Positions 43,208 to 51,393 of a stretch of DNA of 64,000 nucleotides are shown piece by piece. Origin of the DNA: Deinococcus sonorensis KR-87. Its GTDB lineage: Bacteria; Deinococcota; Deinococci; Deinococcales; Deinococcaceae. The DNA is taken from contig NZ_CP158299.1 of assembly GCF_040256395.1 (NCBI RefSeq), forward strand, positions 1,703,501-1,767,500, given 5' to 3'. A model generated the notes under the pieces. The model had not been told where the DNA came from and searched no databases. It worked only from the letters and a program-made list of their open reading frames with translations. Each line of letters opens with the position of its first letter. The first letter of the stretch is position 1. A program made the translations under genes and the position numbers.

Positions 43208-44139
43208 TGCTCTCCCGGGTCGCCGAGTCGCTGTTCTGGATCGGGCGCTACGTGGAACGCGCCGAAAACACCGCCCGCCTGCTGGACGTGAACTACTACG
43301 CCACCCTGGAAGCCGCCGGGGTGGTGTCGGAGCAGTGGAGTCCGCTGCTCTCGATCTGCGGCAGCGAGGACGGGTTCCGCGAGCAGATGGGCCGCGCGGA
43401 CGGGCGCAGCGTGCCGGCGTGGCTGGCCTTCGAGCGGGCCAACCCCGGCAGCATCGTGTCGAGTATCGCCCGCGCCCGCGAGAACGCGCGCGGCCTGCGC
43501 GACCGGATTCCTAGCGAGATGTGGGAGGCGATCAACCGGGCCTACCTGGGCCTGTGCTTCCAGGATGCCGGCGTGCTGGACCGCGACGAGCTGCACGAGT
43601 ACTGCGTGGCCGCCCGCGACGCCAGCCACCTGTTCTTCGGGATCGCCTTCGCCACGCTGCCCAGAGACGAGGGCTGGTCGTTCCTGCGGGCCGGGCAGAC
43701 GCTGGAGCGCGGCGACAACGTGCTGCGGCTGATGCAGGTGCGCTACCGCCAGCGCAGCGGCGACCTGCCGCAGCTGGCGGTGCATAACCACCGCTGGGTG
43801 GCGGTGCTCAAGACGGTCAGCGCCTACGAGGCCTACCGCAAACGCCGCCATAGCGGGCTGGACCCGCGCACCATCGCGGAGTTTCTGGTGCTGGAGACCG
43901 CGTTTCCGCGCAGCGTGGCCTACAGTGCCGAGAACCTGCTGGACGCCCTGACCCAGATCGAGCGGGCACACCCCGGCATTCACCCGGAGCTGACCCGTGA
44001 GGCGCGGTGGCTGTGTGCCCGGCTGCAGCACGCCAGCATCGACGAGGTGCTGGGCGGCGACCATCAGGGCCTGGACACGCTGCTCAGCGACTTCGCGGCG
44101 CTGGGGTCCGCCATTCACGCCGCCTACTTCACGGTTTGA
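43207..44139 (+). CDS. Alpha-E domain protein (DUF403)
   Basis: The 310-residue all-helical protein opens MLSRVAESLFWIGRYVERAENTARLLDVNY, the strict family signature, and has REQMGR..., SSIARARENARGLRDRIPSEMWEAIN and FLVLETAFPRSVAYS. Alpha-E proteins are always found beside permuted ATP-grasp genes and are believed to work with them; the biochemical role is unknown. The start shares a base with the ATP-grasp stop (TAATG), so the two are translationally coupled. Confidence 0.92.
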   Translation: MLSRVAESLFWIGRYVERAENTARLLDVNYYATLEAAGVVSEQWSPLLSICGSEDGFREQMGRADGRSVPAWLAFERANPGSIVSSIARARENARGLRDRIPSEMWEAINRAYLGLCFQDAGVLDRDELHEYCVAARDASHLFFGIAFATLPRDEGWSFLRAGQTLERGDNVLRLMQVRYRQRSGDLPQLAVHNHRWVAVLKTVSAYEAYRKRRHSGLDPRTIAEFLVLETAFPRSVAYSAENLLDALTQIERAHPGIHPELTREARWLCARLQHASIDEVLGGDHQGLDTLLSDFAALGSAIHAAYFTV

Positions 44140-44215
44140 TGCACGCTTCCTTTAGGCGGCCTGTCAGGTCTGCGGCAGGCTTAGGGCGCTACCCTGAACT
44201 CCGGAGCCCCTAGGT

Positions 44216-45037
44216 ATGCGCGCAGAGATCCGGCACGTCACAGAGTACAGGTACGCCGAGCCCGTCTGGGACTCGTTCAATGAAATCCGGCTGCATCCAG
44301 CCCGTGACGAGCGGCAGAACGTGCTGGCCTTCGACATCCGCGTCACCCCGGACGTGCCGGTCACGGTGCACCGCGACTACTTCGGCGGCCTGATCCACCA
44401 CGTGCACGTCCACGAGCCGCACACCCTGCTGCGCATCGAGGCCCGCACGCTGGTGGTGACCTACCCGTCCCGGCCGCCGACCCCAGCGCCGGTGTCCAGC
44501 CTGACGCCGCACCGTGAGCCGCACGTGGAGTACCTGCTGGCCTCGCCGCGGGTGCCGACCGGCAGCTGGCCGGAGGTGTTCGGGGCGAGGCGGCCACAGC
44601 CGGACGACGACCTGCCCACCTTCCTGCTGGACCTGACCCGCTACCTGTACCGGCGGTTCCAGTACACCCCCGGCGCCACCGACGTCCGCACCTCGCTCTC
44701 GGATTTTGCGGGCACCGGGCGCGGGGTCTGCCAGGACTATGCCCACGCCATGCTGGGCATCCTGCGGACCGTGGGCATTCCGGCCCGCTACGTCAGCGGA
44801 TACATCTACGCCGGCGCCGATTTTGTGGGGGCGGAGGCCAGCCACGCCTGGGTGGAGGCGTTCATTCCCGGCAGCGGCTGGACCGGGTACGATCCCACCA
44901 ACAACACGGCCGTGGTGGAGGCGCACGTCAAGATCGGGCACGGGCGCGACTACAGCGATGTGTCGCCCATCAGCGGCCACTACCACGGCAACACCCGGGG
45001 CGTGCTGGACGTGGAGGTCAAGGTCTACGACCAGTAG
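44216..45037 (+). CDS. Transglutaminase-like cysteine protease
   Basis: The 273-residue protein has the N-terminal beta domain of bacterial transglutaminases (MRAEIRHVTEYRYAEPVWDSFNEIRLHP) and the catalytic triad Cys (GRGVCQDYAH), His (ASHAWVEAF) and Asp (GYDPTNNT). It probably hydrolyses or ligates a peptide, most likely the product of the ATP-grasp enzyme upstream. It lies 76 bases after the alpha-E gene; TACCCT at 44190-44195 could be an internal promoter, and GGAG precedes ATG 44216. There is no signal peptide, so it acts in the cytoplasm. Confidence 0.9.
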   Translation: MRAEIRHVTEYRYAEPVWDSFNEIRLHPARDERQNVLAFDIRVTPDVPVTVHRDYFGGLIHHVHVHEPHTLLRIEARTLVVTYPSRPPTPAPVSSLTPHREPHVEYLLASPRVPTGSWPEVFGARRPQPDDDLPTFLLDLTRYLYRRFQYTPGATDVRTSLSDFAGTGRGVCQDYAHAMLGILRTVGIPARYVSGYIYAGADFVGAEASHAWVEAFIPGSGWTGYDPTNNTAVVEAHVKIGHGRDYSDVSPISGHYHGNTRGVLDVEVKVYDQ

Positions 45038-45149
45038 CGCGGCCGCGCAGGAGCACGGCCAGCCGCAGAGGGCGCTTCATGGGCGACGGTCCCCTCGGAT
45101 GCGGACACCGTTCCAGGGCGGTCCGTGTTACGCTTCAGACAGAAGCAAC

Positions 45150-46241
45150 ATGGACGTGCCGCCGCGCAAGATCATCCACATCGACATGGACGCCTTTTAC
45201 GCCTCGGTCGAGATGCGCGACGACCCCCGCCTGCGCGGGCGCCCGGTGGCGGTGGCCTGGGGTGGCGAGCGCAGCGTGGTGCTGACCGCCAGCTATCCGG
45301 CGCGGACCTCCGGGGTGGGCTCGGCCATGCCGCTGCGGCGGGCGCTGCGGCTGTGCCCGGGGCTGCTGGTGGTGCCGCCGCGCTTCGAGGCCTACCAGGA
45401 GGTGAGCCGGCAGCTGCGGGCGCTGTGGCGGCAGCACACGCCGCTGGTGGAACCGCTGTCGCTGGACGAGGCGTACCTGGACGTGACGCCGCCGCCGGGC
45501 GTGCCGTTCAGCGCGGGCCGGCTGGCCCAGCAGATCCGGGCCGAGGTGTGGGACGCCACCGGGCTCACCTGCACGGCCGGCGTGAGCAGCAACAAGTTCC
45601 TGGCCAAGCTGGCGAGCGGGCTGCACAAGCCGGACGGCCTGACAGTGATCCGGCCGGAACAGGCGCCGGAGCTGCTGGCCCGCCTGCCGGTGTCGGCGTT
45701 CCACGGCATCGGGCCGGTGACCGCCGCGCGCATGGAGGAGCACGGCATCCACACCGGGGCCGACCTGCGCGCGGTGCCGCAGGACACGCTGGTCGGGTGG
45801 TTCGGCCGGGCCGGGGAGCACTTCTACCAGATCGCGCGCGGGCAGGATCACCGGCCGGTGGAGCCGGACCGCCCGCACAAGAGCATCGGGGTGGAGGAGA
45901 CCTACGCGCAGGACCTGCGGGGGGTCCAGGCGGTGCGGGCGGTGCTGCCGCCGCTGGCCGCCACGCTGGAGCAGCGGCTGGCCCGCGCCGGGGTGGCCGG
46001 CCGGGTGCTGGTGCTGAAGGTCAAGTTCAGCGACTTCCGGCTGCAGACGCGCCGCCTGACCGTGCCTCAGCCGCTTCGACATGCGGACGAGCTGGAGCGC
46101 TACGGCGCCGCCCTGGTCCAGCCGGAGCTGCTGGGCGGCCGGGCCGTGCGGCTGGTGGGGCTCACGGCCGCCGGGCTGGAGCTGCCGGGCCGGGTGAGTC
46201 AGCCGCCGCTGTTCGGGGACGCGGAGCCTGCATACGGTTGA
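45150..46241 (+). CDS. dinB: DNA polymerase IV (Y family)
   Basis: Error-prone translesion polymerase. The 363-residue protein has the palm motifs IIHIDMDAFYASVEMRDDPRLRGRPVAV (first metal Asp) and VEPLSLDEAYLDVTPP (catalytic Asp-Glu), the CTAGVSSNKFLAKLAS fingers/palm segment, the helix-hairpin-helix FHGIGPVTAARMEEHGI and a little-finger domain. The C-terminus QPPLFG resembles a beta-clamp binding peptide. As far as I recall D. radiodurans lacks a Y-family polymerase, so its presence separates this species from it. TACGCT at 45129-45134 is a possible -10, 15 bases before the ATG. Confidence 0.93.
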   Translation: MDVPPRKIIHIDMDAFYASVEMRDDPRLRGRPVAVAWGGERSVVLTASYPARTSGVGSAMPLRRALRLCPGLLVVPPRFEAYQEVSRQLRALWRQHTPLVEPLSLDEAYLDVTPPPGVPFSAGRLAQQIRAEVWDATGLTCTAGVSSNKFLAKLASGLHKPDGLTVIRPEQAPELLARLPVSAFHGIGPVTAARMEEHGIHTGADLRAVPQDTLVGWFGRAGEHFYQIARGQDHRPVEPDRPHKSIGVEETYAQDLRGVQAVRAVLPPLAATLEQRLARAGVAGRVLVLKVKFSDFRLQTRRLTVPQPLRHADELERYGAALVQPELLGGRAVRLVGLTAAGLELPGRVSQPPLFGDAEPAYG

Positions 46242-46276
46242 CTGCCGCTGCATAGCACGCTATATTATTTTTATCA

Positions 46277-46299
46277 CCGCCTGAGAGGGCGGATTTTTT
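46277..46299 (+). terminator. Rho-independent terminator after dinB
   Basis: CCGCC (46277-46281), six-base loop, GGCGG (46288-46292), then ATTTTTT. Short stem but a clear T-run. Confidence 0.7.
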
Positions 46300-46323
46300 G
46301 TGCCGGTATCCGGCGGTGTTGGT

Positions 46324-46335
46324 TACCATGGGCCC
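46324..46335 (+). promoter_or_regulatory. Leaderless promoter -10 (TACCAT) of the MOSC gene
   Basis: TACCAT at 46324-46329, six bases (GGGCCC), ATG 46336. The hexamer itself contains an earlier out-of-frame ATG. Confidence 0.5.
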
Positions 46336-46878
46336 ATGCAGGGAACAGTCACGGCGGTGGCCAGAAGCGGGGAGCATCACTTCAGCAAGGTGCCGGTGGC
46401 GTCGGTGGAGCTGGTGGCCCACCTGGGTGTGGCCCAGGATGCCCATGCGGGCGTCACGGTGCAGCACCGCTCACGGGTGGCGGTCAATCCGGATCAGCCG
46501 AACCTGCGTCAGGTGCACCTGATGCATGCCGAGCTGTTCGATGAGCTGGACGAGCGCGGCTTCACGGTACGGCCCGGCGACCTGGGCGAGAACATCACCA
46601 CGCGTGGCCTGGACCTGCTGGCCCTGCCGCGCGGCACCCGGCTGCAGCTGGGCGCGTCGGCGGTGGTGGAGGTCACTGGCCTCCGGAATCCCTGCGGGCA
46701 GATCGAGGCGTTCCAGCCGGGGTTGCTGGCCGCCGTGCTGGAGCAGGCACCGGACGGCCGCTGGATCCGGAAGGCGGGCATCATGGGCGTGGTCTGCGCC
46801 GGCGGAACGGTGGCTCCGGGCGACGCAGTTCAGGTCACGCTGCCGCCCGAGCCGTGGGTCCCGCTGGAACGGGTCTAG
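46336..46878 (+). CDS. MOSC domain protein
   Basis: The 180-residue single-domain protein has the MOSC marks HLMHAELFDELDERGFTVRPGDLGENITTRGLDLLALPRGT and VVEVTGLRNPCGQIEAF with the invariant Cys that may carry sulfur or coordinate molybdenum cofactor. MOSC proteins are linked to molybdenum-cofactor sulfuration or reduction of N-hydroxylated compounds (YiiM-like). No flavin partner is adjacent. The start is fixed by TACCAT six bases upstream. Confidence 0.88.
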   Translation: MQGTVTAVARSGEHHFSKVPVASVELVAHLGVAQDAHAGVTVQHRSRVAVNPDQPNLRQVHLMHAELFDELDERGFTVRPGDLGENITTRGLDLLALPRGTRLQLGASAVVEVTGLRNPCGQIEAFQPGLLAAVLEQAPDGRWIRKAGIMGVVCAGGTVAPGDAVQVTLPPEPWVPLERV

Positions 46879-46918
46879 AGCCCCGCAGAACTGACCCACC
46901 ATGTAAGCTACATCACGC

Positions 46919-46942
46919 TTTAAATTTGAATTTAAATTTAAA
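46919..46942. promoter_or_regulatory. MarR operator: near-perfect 24-bp palindrome over the -10 of the mhq-like operon
   Basis: The 24 bases consist of TTTAAATTTGAA followed by TTTAAATTTAAA; 11 of 12 base pairs of the dyad match, with only 46928/46933 mismatched. The -10 TAAACT (46939-46944) overlaps its right end and lies six bases before ATG 46951, so repressor binding would block a leaderless promoter. The composition contrasts sharply with the 65-70% GC around it. Confidence 0.7.
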
Positions 46943-46950
46943 CTGGCGAC

Positions 46951-47406
46951 ATGACCACGGCACCTCACCCTCCCACCACTGATTCCGAGCGTCGCCGCGC
47001 CGTGCTGGCCTGGGCACGGCTGGGGCGTGCCTATCAGGCGCTGCTGCTGCAGACCGAGGCCAGCGTGCGGGACCACGGCCTGAGCGGCATGGAGTTCGAC
47101 ATTCTCGCGCACGTCGCCGGTCGGCCCGGCCTGACGCAGCAGGACCTGGCCTCACGGCTGTTCGTGAGCCAGGGCAACGTGACCTATCAGGTCAGCAAGC
47201 TGGAGGAGCGCGGCCTGCTGGAGCGGCGGCCCGCCGGACGCTCCAACACCCTGCATCTGACGGCGGCCGGTCAGGCGATCCACGACCGGGCAGCGCCCCA
47301 GCAGGGCGACCTGCACGCCCGCCAGTTCGCCGCCCTCAGCCCTGAAGAACAGGCTCAGCTGACCGCCCTGCTGCGCCGCCTGCATCCCACCGATTCAAAG
47401 GAGTGA
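46951..47406 (+). CDS. MarR family repressor, MhqR-like
   Basis: The 151-residue protein has a MarR winged helix (HGLSGMEFDILAHVAGRPGLTQQDLASRLFVSQGNVTYQVSKLEERGLLERRPAGRSNTLHLT) between N- and C-terminal dimer helices. It contains no cysteine in the sensing region, so an OhrR-type thiol switch is unlikely and ligand binding is more probable. It heads an operon with two ring-cleaving-dioxygenase-like genes and an esterase, as in the MhqR regulon of Bacillus, and probably represses itself through the palindrome overlapping its promoter. Confidence 0.87.
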   Translation: MTTAPHPPTTDSERRRAVLAWARLGRAYQALLLQTEASVRDHGLSGMEFDILAHVAGRPGLTQQDLASRLFVSQGNVTYQVSKLEERGLLERRPAGRSNTLHLTAAGQAIHDRAAPQQGDLHARQFAALSPEEQAQLTALLRRLHPTDSKE

Positions 47407-47410
47407 ACGT

Positions 47411-48403
47411 ATGACCACCCTGATCCCCCACGGCCTGCACCATGTCACCGCCGTCACCGCCAATGCCCAGGCCAATCTGGACTTCTACACCCGCGTGCTG
47501 GGCCTGCGCATGGTCAAGCAGACGGTCAACCAGGACGATGTGTCGGCCTACCACCTGTTCTTCGCGGACGGGGTGGGCAGCCCCGGCAGTGACCTGACCT
47601 TCTTCGAGTGGCGGCTGCCGCGCCAGCAGCGCGGCAACAACGAGATCAGCCGCACCAGCCTGCGGGTGGCCAGCCAGGAAAGCCTGGAGTGGTGGGCGGC
47701 CTGGCTGAAGCAGCACGGGGTGCAGGCCGAACCCATTACTGAGATCCTGGACCGTCCCACCCTGCGCTTCGAGGACCCGGAGGGCCAGCGGCTCGCGCTG
47801 GTGGTGGACGGGGGCTTGGGTGACCCGGCCCACCCCTGGGACCTGAGCCCGGTGCCGGCCGAGCACCAGATTCGTGGCCTGGGGCCGTCGGAGCTGACCA
47901 TCCCCAGCCTGTTTCCCACCTCCCAGGTGCTGAGCAAGGTGTATGGCCTGACGGCGGCCGGCAGCTACCCGGACCCGGAGAGCCCTGCGCATACGGTGCA
48001 CGTGTTCCAGATGGGGGAGGGCGGCGCGCACGCCGAACTGCACCTGCGGGTGCGGCCGGACCTGAAGCCGGCCCAGTCCGGCGCGGGCGCGGTGCATCAC
48101 CTGGCGCTGCGGGTGCGCGACGAGGACTACCGCGCGTGGCACCTGAAGCTGTCGGGGCTGGGGCTGCGCACCAGCGGCGAGGTGGACCGGCACTGGTTCC
48201 GGAGCATCTACTTCCGCGAGCCGCAGGGCATCCTGATCGAGCTGGCCACCGACGGCCCCGGCTTCGCCACCGACGAGCCGCTGGAGACGCTGGGCGAGAA
48301 GGTCGTGATGGCCCCCTTCCTGGAGCCGCACCGCGCCCAGATCGAGGCGGGCCTGACCCCGCTGAAGTATGACCCCCGTTCACTGAAGGAGCAGAACGCA
48401 TGA
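47411..48403 (+). CDS. Ring-cleaving dioxygenase-like VOC protein, MhqO/MhqE-like (first copy)
   Basis: The 330-residue protein has two VOC modules: LHHVTAVTANAQANLDFYTRVLGLRMVKQTVNQDD and, after residue 150, AVHHLALRVRDEDYRAWHLKLSGLGLRTSGEVDRHWFRSIYFREPQGILIELATDGPGF. His in LHHVTA, His in VHHLA and the Glu of IELAT are the usual metal triad. In Bacillus the MhqA/E/O proteins protect against quinones and hydroquinones. AAGGAG precedes ATG 47411. A paralogue follows directly, overlapping by four bases (ATGA). Confidence 0.88.
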   Translation: MTTLIPHGLHHVTAVTANAQANLDFYTRVLGLRMVKQTVNQDDVSAYHLFFADGVGSPGSDLTFFEWRLPRQQRGNNEISRTSLRVASQESLEWWAAWLKQHGVQAEPITEILDRPTLRFEDPEGQRLALVVDGGLGDPAHPWDLSPVPAEHQIRGLGPSELTIPSLFPTSQVLSKVYGLTAAGSYPDPESPAHTVHVFQMGEGGAHAELHLRVRPDLKPAQSGAGAVHHLALRVRDEDYRAWHLKLSGLGLRTSGEVDRHWFRSIYFREPQGILIELATDGPGFATDEPLETLGEKVVMAPFLEPHRAQIEAGLTPLKYDPRSLKEQNA

Positions 48404-49362
48404 AGCTGACCGGGATTCATCACGTGTCGTCGCTGACCGCGCACATCGACCGCAACCACCGCTTCTACACCGGGGTGCTGGGCATGCGGCTGGTCAAGAA
48501 GACCGTCAATCAGGACTCGCCCACCATGTACCACCTGTTCTACGCCGACGCGGCGGGCAGCCCCGGCACCGACCTGACCTTCTTCGATCTGCCGCATGCG
48601 GCCCGGCAGCACCGAGGCAACAACGAGATCAGCCGCACCAGCCTGCGGGTGGCCAGCGAAAGCAGCCTGCCGTGGTGGGCCGAGCGCCTGCAGGCGGCGG
48701 GCGCAGCGGTCCAGCCGGTCCGGGAGGAGTACGGCCGCCCGGTGCTCAACTTCGAGGACCCGGAAGGCCAGCGGCTGGCGCTGGTGCCGGATGGTGGCCG
48801 GGGACCCGGCGAGGTGTGGGCTGGGAGCCCGGTGCCGGCGGAGCATCAGATTCGCGGCCTGGGGCCGGTGCACCTGACGGTGCCAGACCCGGCGCCCACC
48901 CGGGACGCCCTGATCCGGGTGCTGCAGCTGCAGGAGGCGGGGAGTTACCCGGACCCGGACAGCCCGGAGCACGAGGTGCGGGTGTTCCAGGCCGGCGAGG
49001 GCGGCGCGGACGCTGAGCTGCACGTGCACATCCGGCCGGACCTGCCCCGGGCGCGGCAGGGTGCGGGCGCGGTGCACCACGTGGCGCTGCGGATTCCGGA
49101 CGAGGCCCAGTACCACGCCTGGACCGCCCGGCTGGACGCGCTGGGCCTGCAGACCAGCGGTGAGGTGGACCGCCACTGGTTCCGTAGCCTGTACTGGCGC
49201 GGTCCGGACGGCATCCTGTACGAGTTGGCCACCGATGGTCCCGGCTTCGCCACCGACGAGGACGCGGCGCACCTGGGCGAGCGGCTGGTGCTGGCGCCCT
49301 TCCTGGAGCCACAGCGAGCCCGCATCGAGGCGGCCCTGACGCCCCTGGAGGTGACGACGTGA
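48400..49362 (+). CDS. Ring-cleaving dioxygenase-like VOC protein, MhqO/MhqE-like (second copy)
   Basis: 320 residues, clearly a tandem duplicate of the preceding gene: the runs NNEISRTSLRVAS, FEDPEGQRLALV, PVPAEHQIRGLGP and GEVDRHWFRS are shared. The metal triad is the same (IHHVSS, VHHVAL, YELATDGP). The differences lie around residues 95-130 and in the loops, so the two copies may differ in substrate or form a heterodimer. The start overlaps the stop of the first copy, and its end overlaps the esterase start (GTGA). Confidence 0.88.
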   Translation: MKLTGIHHVSSLTAHIDRNHRFYTGVLGMRLVKKTVNQDSPTMYHLFYADAAGSPGTDLTFFDLPHAARQHRGNNEISRTSLRVASESSLPWWAERLQAAGAAVQPVREEYGRPVLNFEDPEGQRLALVPDGGRGPGEVWAGSPVPAEHQIRGLGPVHLTVPDPAPTRDALIRVLQLQEAGSYPDPDSPEHEVRVFQAGEGGADAELHVHIRPDLPRARQGAGAVHHVALRIPDEAQYHAWTARLDALGLQTSGEVDRHWFRSLYWRGPDGILYELATDGPGFATDEDAAHLGERLVLAPFLEPQRARIEAALTPLEVTT

Positions 49363-49982
49363 CGGCCGTCACCCCGGAGCTGGGTTGGCACCACATCTAT
49401 CAGGCGGGTCAGCCGGACGCCCCCACCCTGTTTCTGCTGCACGGCACCGGTGGCAACGAACAGAGCCTGCTGCCGCTGGCCCCCCAGGTGGCCCCTGGCT
49501 GGAACGTGCTGAGCGTGCGGGGCCGCAGCCTGGAGGAGGGGTTTCCCCGCTTCTTCCGGCGGTTCGATGCCCTGACCTACGACCAGGACCAGATCCGCAG
49601 CGAGTCGGCCGCGCTGGCCACCTTCCTGCAGGACGCGGCGGCCCAGTACGGCTTCGCGGCGAAGCAGGTCACGGCGCTGGGCTTCTCGAACGGGGCCAAC
49701 ATCGGGCTGGCGCTGCTGCTGCTGCACCCGGACGCGCTGGCTGGAGCGGTGTTGCTGCGTCCGGTGGTGCCGCTCCAGCCGCTGCCGGCTGCGCCGCTGG
49801 AGGGCAAGCGGGTGCTGCTGCTGGACGGCGCCCGTGATCCGTTCCGGCCCGCCGGGGCCGCAATCGCGCCGCACCTGCAGGGCCTGGGCGCGCAGGTGAC
49901 CGCCCAGACGCTGCCCGCCGGCCACGACCTGACCCAGACGGACCTGCTGCTGACCCGCGACTGGCTGGCCGGGCCGCGCTAG
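49359..49982 (+). CDS. Alpha/beta hydrolase, MhqD-like carboxylesterase
   Basis: The 207-residue hydrolase of the phospholipase/carboxylesterase group has LFLLHGTGGNEQSLLPLA (oxyanion hole), nucleophile elbow GFSNGANIGLAL, Asp in LLDGARDPFRP and His in LPAGHDLTQTD. GxSNGA is the form found in MhqD and related proteins. It completes a four-gene operon in which all junctions overlap or nearly so. GTG 49359 is the start. Confidence 0.88.
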   Translation: MTAVTPELGWHHIYQAGQPDAPTLFLLHGTGGNEQSLLPLAPQVAPGWNVLSVRGRSLEEGFPRFFRRFDALTYDQDQIRSESAALATFLQDAAAQYGFAAKQVTALGFSNGANIGLALLLLHPDALAGAVLLRPVVPLQPLPAAPLEGKRVLLLDGARDPFRPAGAAIAPHLQGLGAQVTAQTLPAGHDLTQTDLLLTRDWLAGPR

Positions 49983-50063
49983 GATCGGCCGCCAGTCATT
50001 TCATCTGAAAGCATTAGGGTGCAGGGCACCGACGGCGGGGGGCTGCCCCGGTAGAGTGGCGCG

Positions 50064-51347
50064 GTGAGTGCCCCTGCCCAGACCTCGGCCCTGCGTTTTC
50101 CGGAATTCCGCTGGCTGCTGGCCTCCAGCATCAGCAGCACCTTTGCCAGCCGCGCCCTGGCCGTGGTGATCGGCTACCAGATCTACCAGATCACCAAGAA
50201 TCCGCTGGCGCTCGGCTGGCTGGGGCTGGTGGAGGCGGTGCCGGCTCTGGGACTGGCGCTGGTGGGCGGGCACTTCGCGGACCGGCACGACCGCCGCCGC
50301 ATCCTGCTGATCACCCGCAGCATCCTGATCATCAGCGCCGTGCTGATGGCGCTGCTCTCCGGGGCCACGCCCAACATCCTGGGCCTGTACGCCCTGGTCT
50401 TCGCGTCCGGCCTGGCGCGCGGCTTCGGTGACCCGGCCGCCAGCGCCTTCGAGACGCAGGTGGTGCCGATGCAGGCGTACGTAAACGCCTCATCGTGGCT
50501 GGGCAGCGCGTGGCAGGGCGCCAGCATCGTGGGGCCGGCGCTGGGCGGCTTCGCCTTCGACCTGCTGGGGGTGCGCGGCGCGTACCTGCTGATCGCGGCC
50601 TTCCAGCTGATCGCGTGGCTGAGCGTGCAGCGCATCGCGCCCAAGCCGGTGGTGCAACCGGAGGGCGAGCAGGAACCGATTGGGCAGAGCATCCGCACCG
50701 GGGTGCAGTTCGTGACCCGCGATCCGGTGCTGGTGGGCAGCATGGCCCTGGACCTGTTCGCGGTGCTGTTCGGCGGGGCGGTGGCGCTGCTGCCGGTGTT
50801 CGCCAGCGACATCCTGAATGTCGGGGCCAGGGGCCTGGGGTTCCTGATCGCCGCGCCCAGCGTGGGCGCGCTGCTGGTGATGCTGTGGGCCACCCACCGG
50901 CCGCCGGTCCGGAACGCGGGCCGCACGCTGCTGCTGAACATTGCGGGCTTCGGGGTCAGCATCATCGTGTTCGCGCTCAGTACCAACCTGTACCTGAGCC
51001 TGGCCGCGCTGTTCTTCAGCGGCGCGTTCGACGGCGTGAGCATGGTGATCCGCCGGGCCATCCTGCGGCTGCGGACCCCCGATCACCTGCGCGGACGGGT
51101 GGCCAGTGTCAGCCTGCTGTTCATCGGGTCCAGCAACGAGATCGGGGCCTTCGAGAGCGGGCTGGCGGCCGGCTGGCTTGGCACGGTACGCAGCGTATGG
51201 CTGGGCGGGCTGGTGACGCTGGGGGTGGTCAGCATCGTGGCCGCCAAGGTGCCGGAACTGCGCCGGCTGCACCTGGACGGCAGCCCGCCGGAGCCGAAGG
51301 ACGACCTGGAGCTGGAACGCTCCTCGCGGCTGGGCAACGCCGAGTAA
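50064..51347 (+). CDS. Major facilitator superfamily transporter
   Basis: The 427-residue protein has about 11-12 membrane helices and the MFS motif A between helices 2 and 3 ([15 protein letters not shown]). Overall it resembles the MFS_3/enterobactin-exporter-like group ([41 protein letters not shown]). The substrate is unknown; export of a drug or metabolite is the usual role. TAGAGT six bases before GTG 50064 supports the start and a leaderless mRNA. Confidence 0.9.
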   Translation: MSAPAQTSALRFPEFRWLLASSISSTFASRALAVVIGYQIYQITKNPLALGWLGLVEAVPALGLALVGGHFADRHDRRRILLITRSILIISAVLMALLSGATPNILGLYALVFASGLARGFGDPAASAFETQVVPMQAYVNASSWLGSAWQGASIVGPALGGFAFDLLGVRGAYLLIAAFQLIAWLSVQRIAPKPVVQPEGEQEPIGQSIRTGVQFVTRDPVLVGSMALDLFAVLFGGAVALLPVFASDILNVGARGLGFLIAAPSVGALLVMLWATHRPPVRNAGRTLLLNIAGFGVSIIVFALSTNLYLSLAALFFSGAFDGVSMVIRRAILRLRTPDHLRGRVASVSLLFIGSSNEIGAFESGLAAGWLGTVRSVWLGGLVTLGVVSIVAAKVPELRRLHLDGSPPEPKDDLELERSSRLGNAE

Positions 51348-51358
51348 GTAGTGTTGGT

Positions 51359-51387
51359 ACCGGGCCACCCCTCCAGGGTGGCCCGGT
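51359..51387. terminator. Bidirectional terminator between the MFS and SDR genes
   Basis: ACCGGGCCACCC (51359-51370) and GGGTGGCCCGGT (51376-51387) form a 12-bp perfect stem with a five-base loop between convergent genes. GTGGTTTTAC follows on the plus side. Confidence 0.75.
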
Positions 51388-51393
51388 GTGGTT

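Noticed and set aside
44140..44215. A 76-base gap of tRNA length between alpha-E and transglutaminase genes
   Set aside because: There is no T-loop (GGTTCGA-type) sequence and no cloverleaf; it holds only a weak hairpin and a possible promoter.
46252..46263. Small palindrome ATAGC-AC-GCTAT after dinB
   Set aside because: It is short, lies just before the dinB terminator and has no regulatory context; probably chance.
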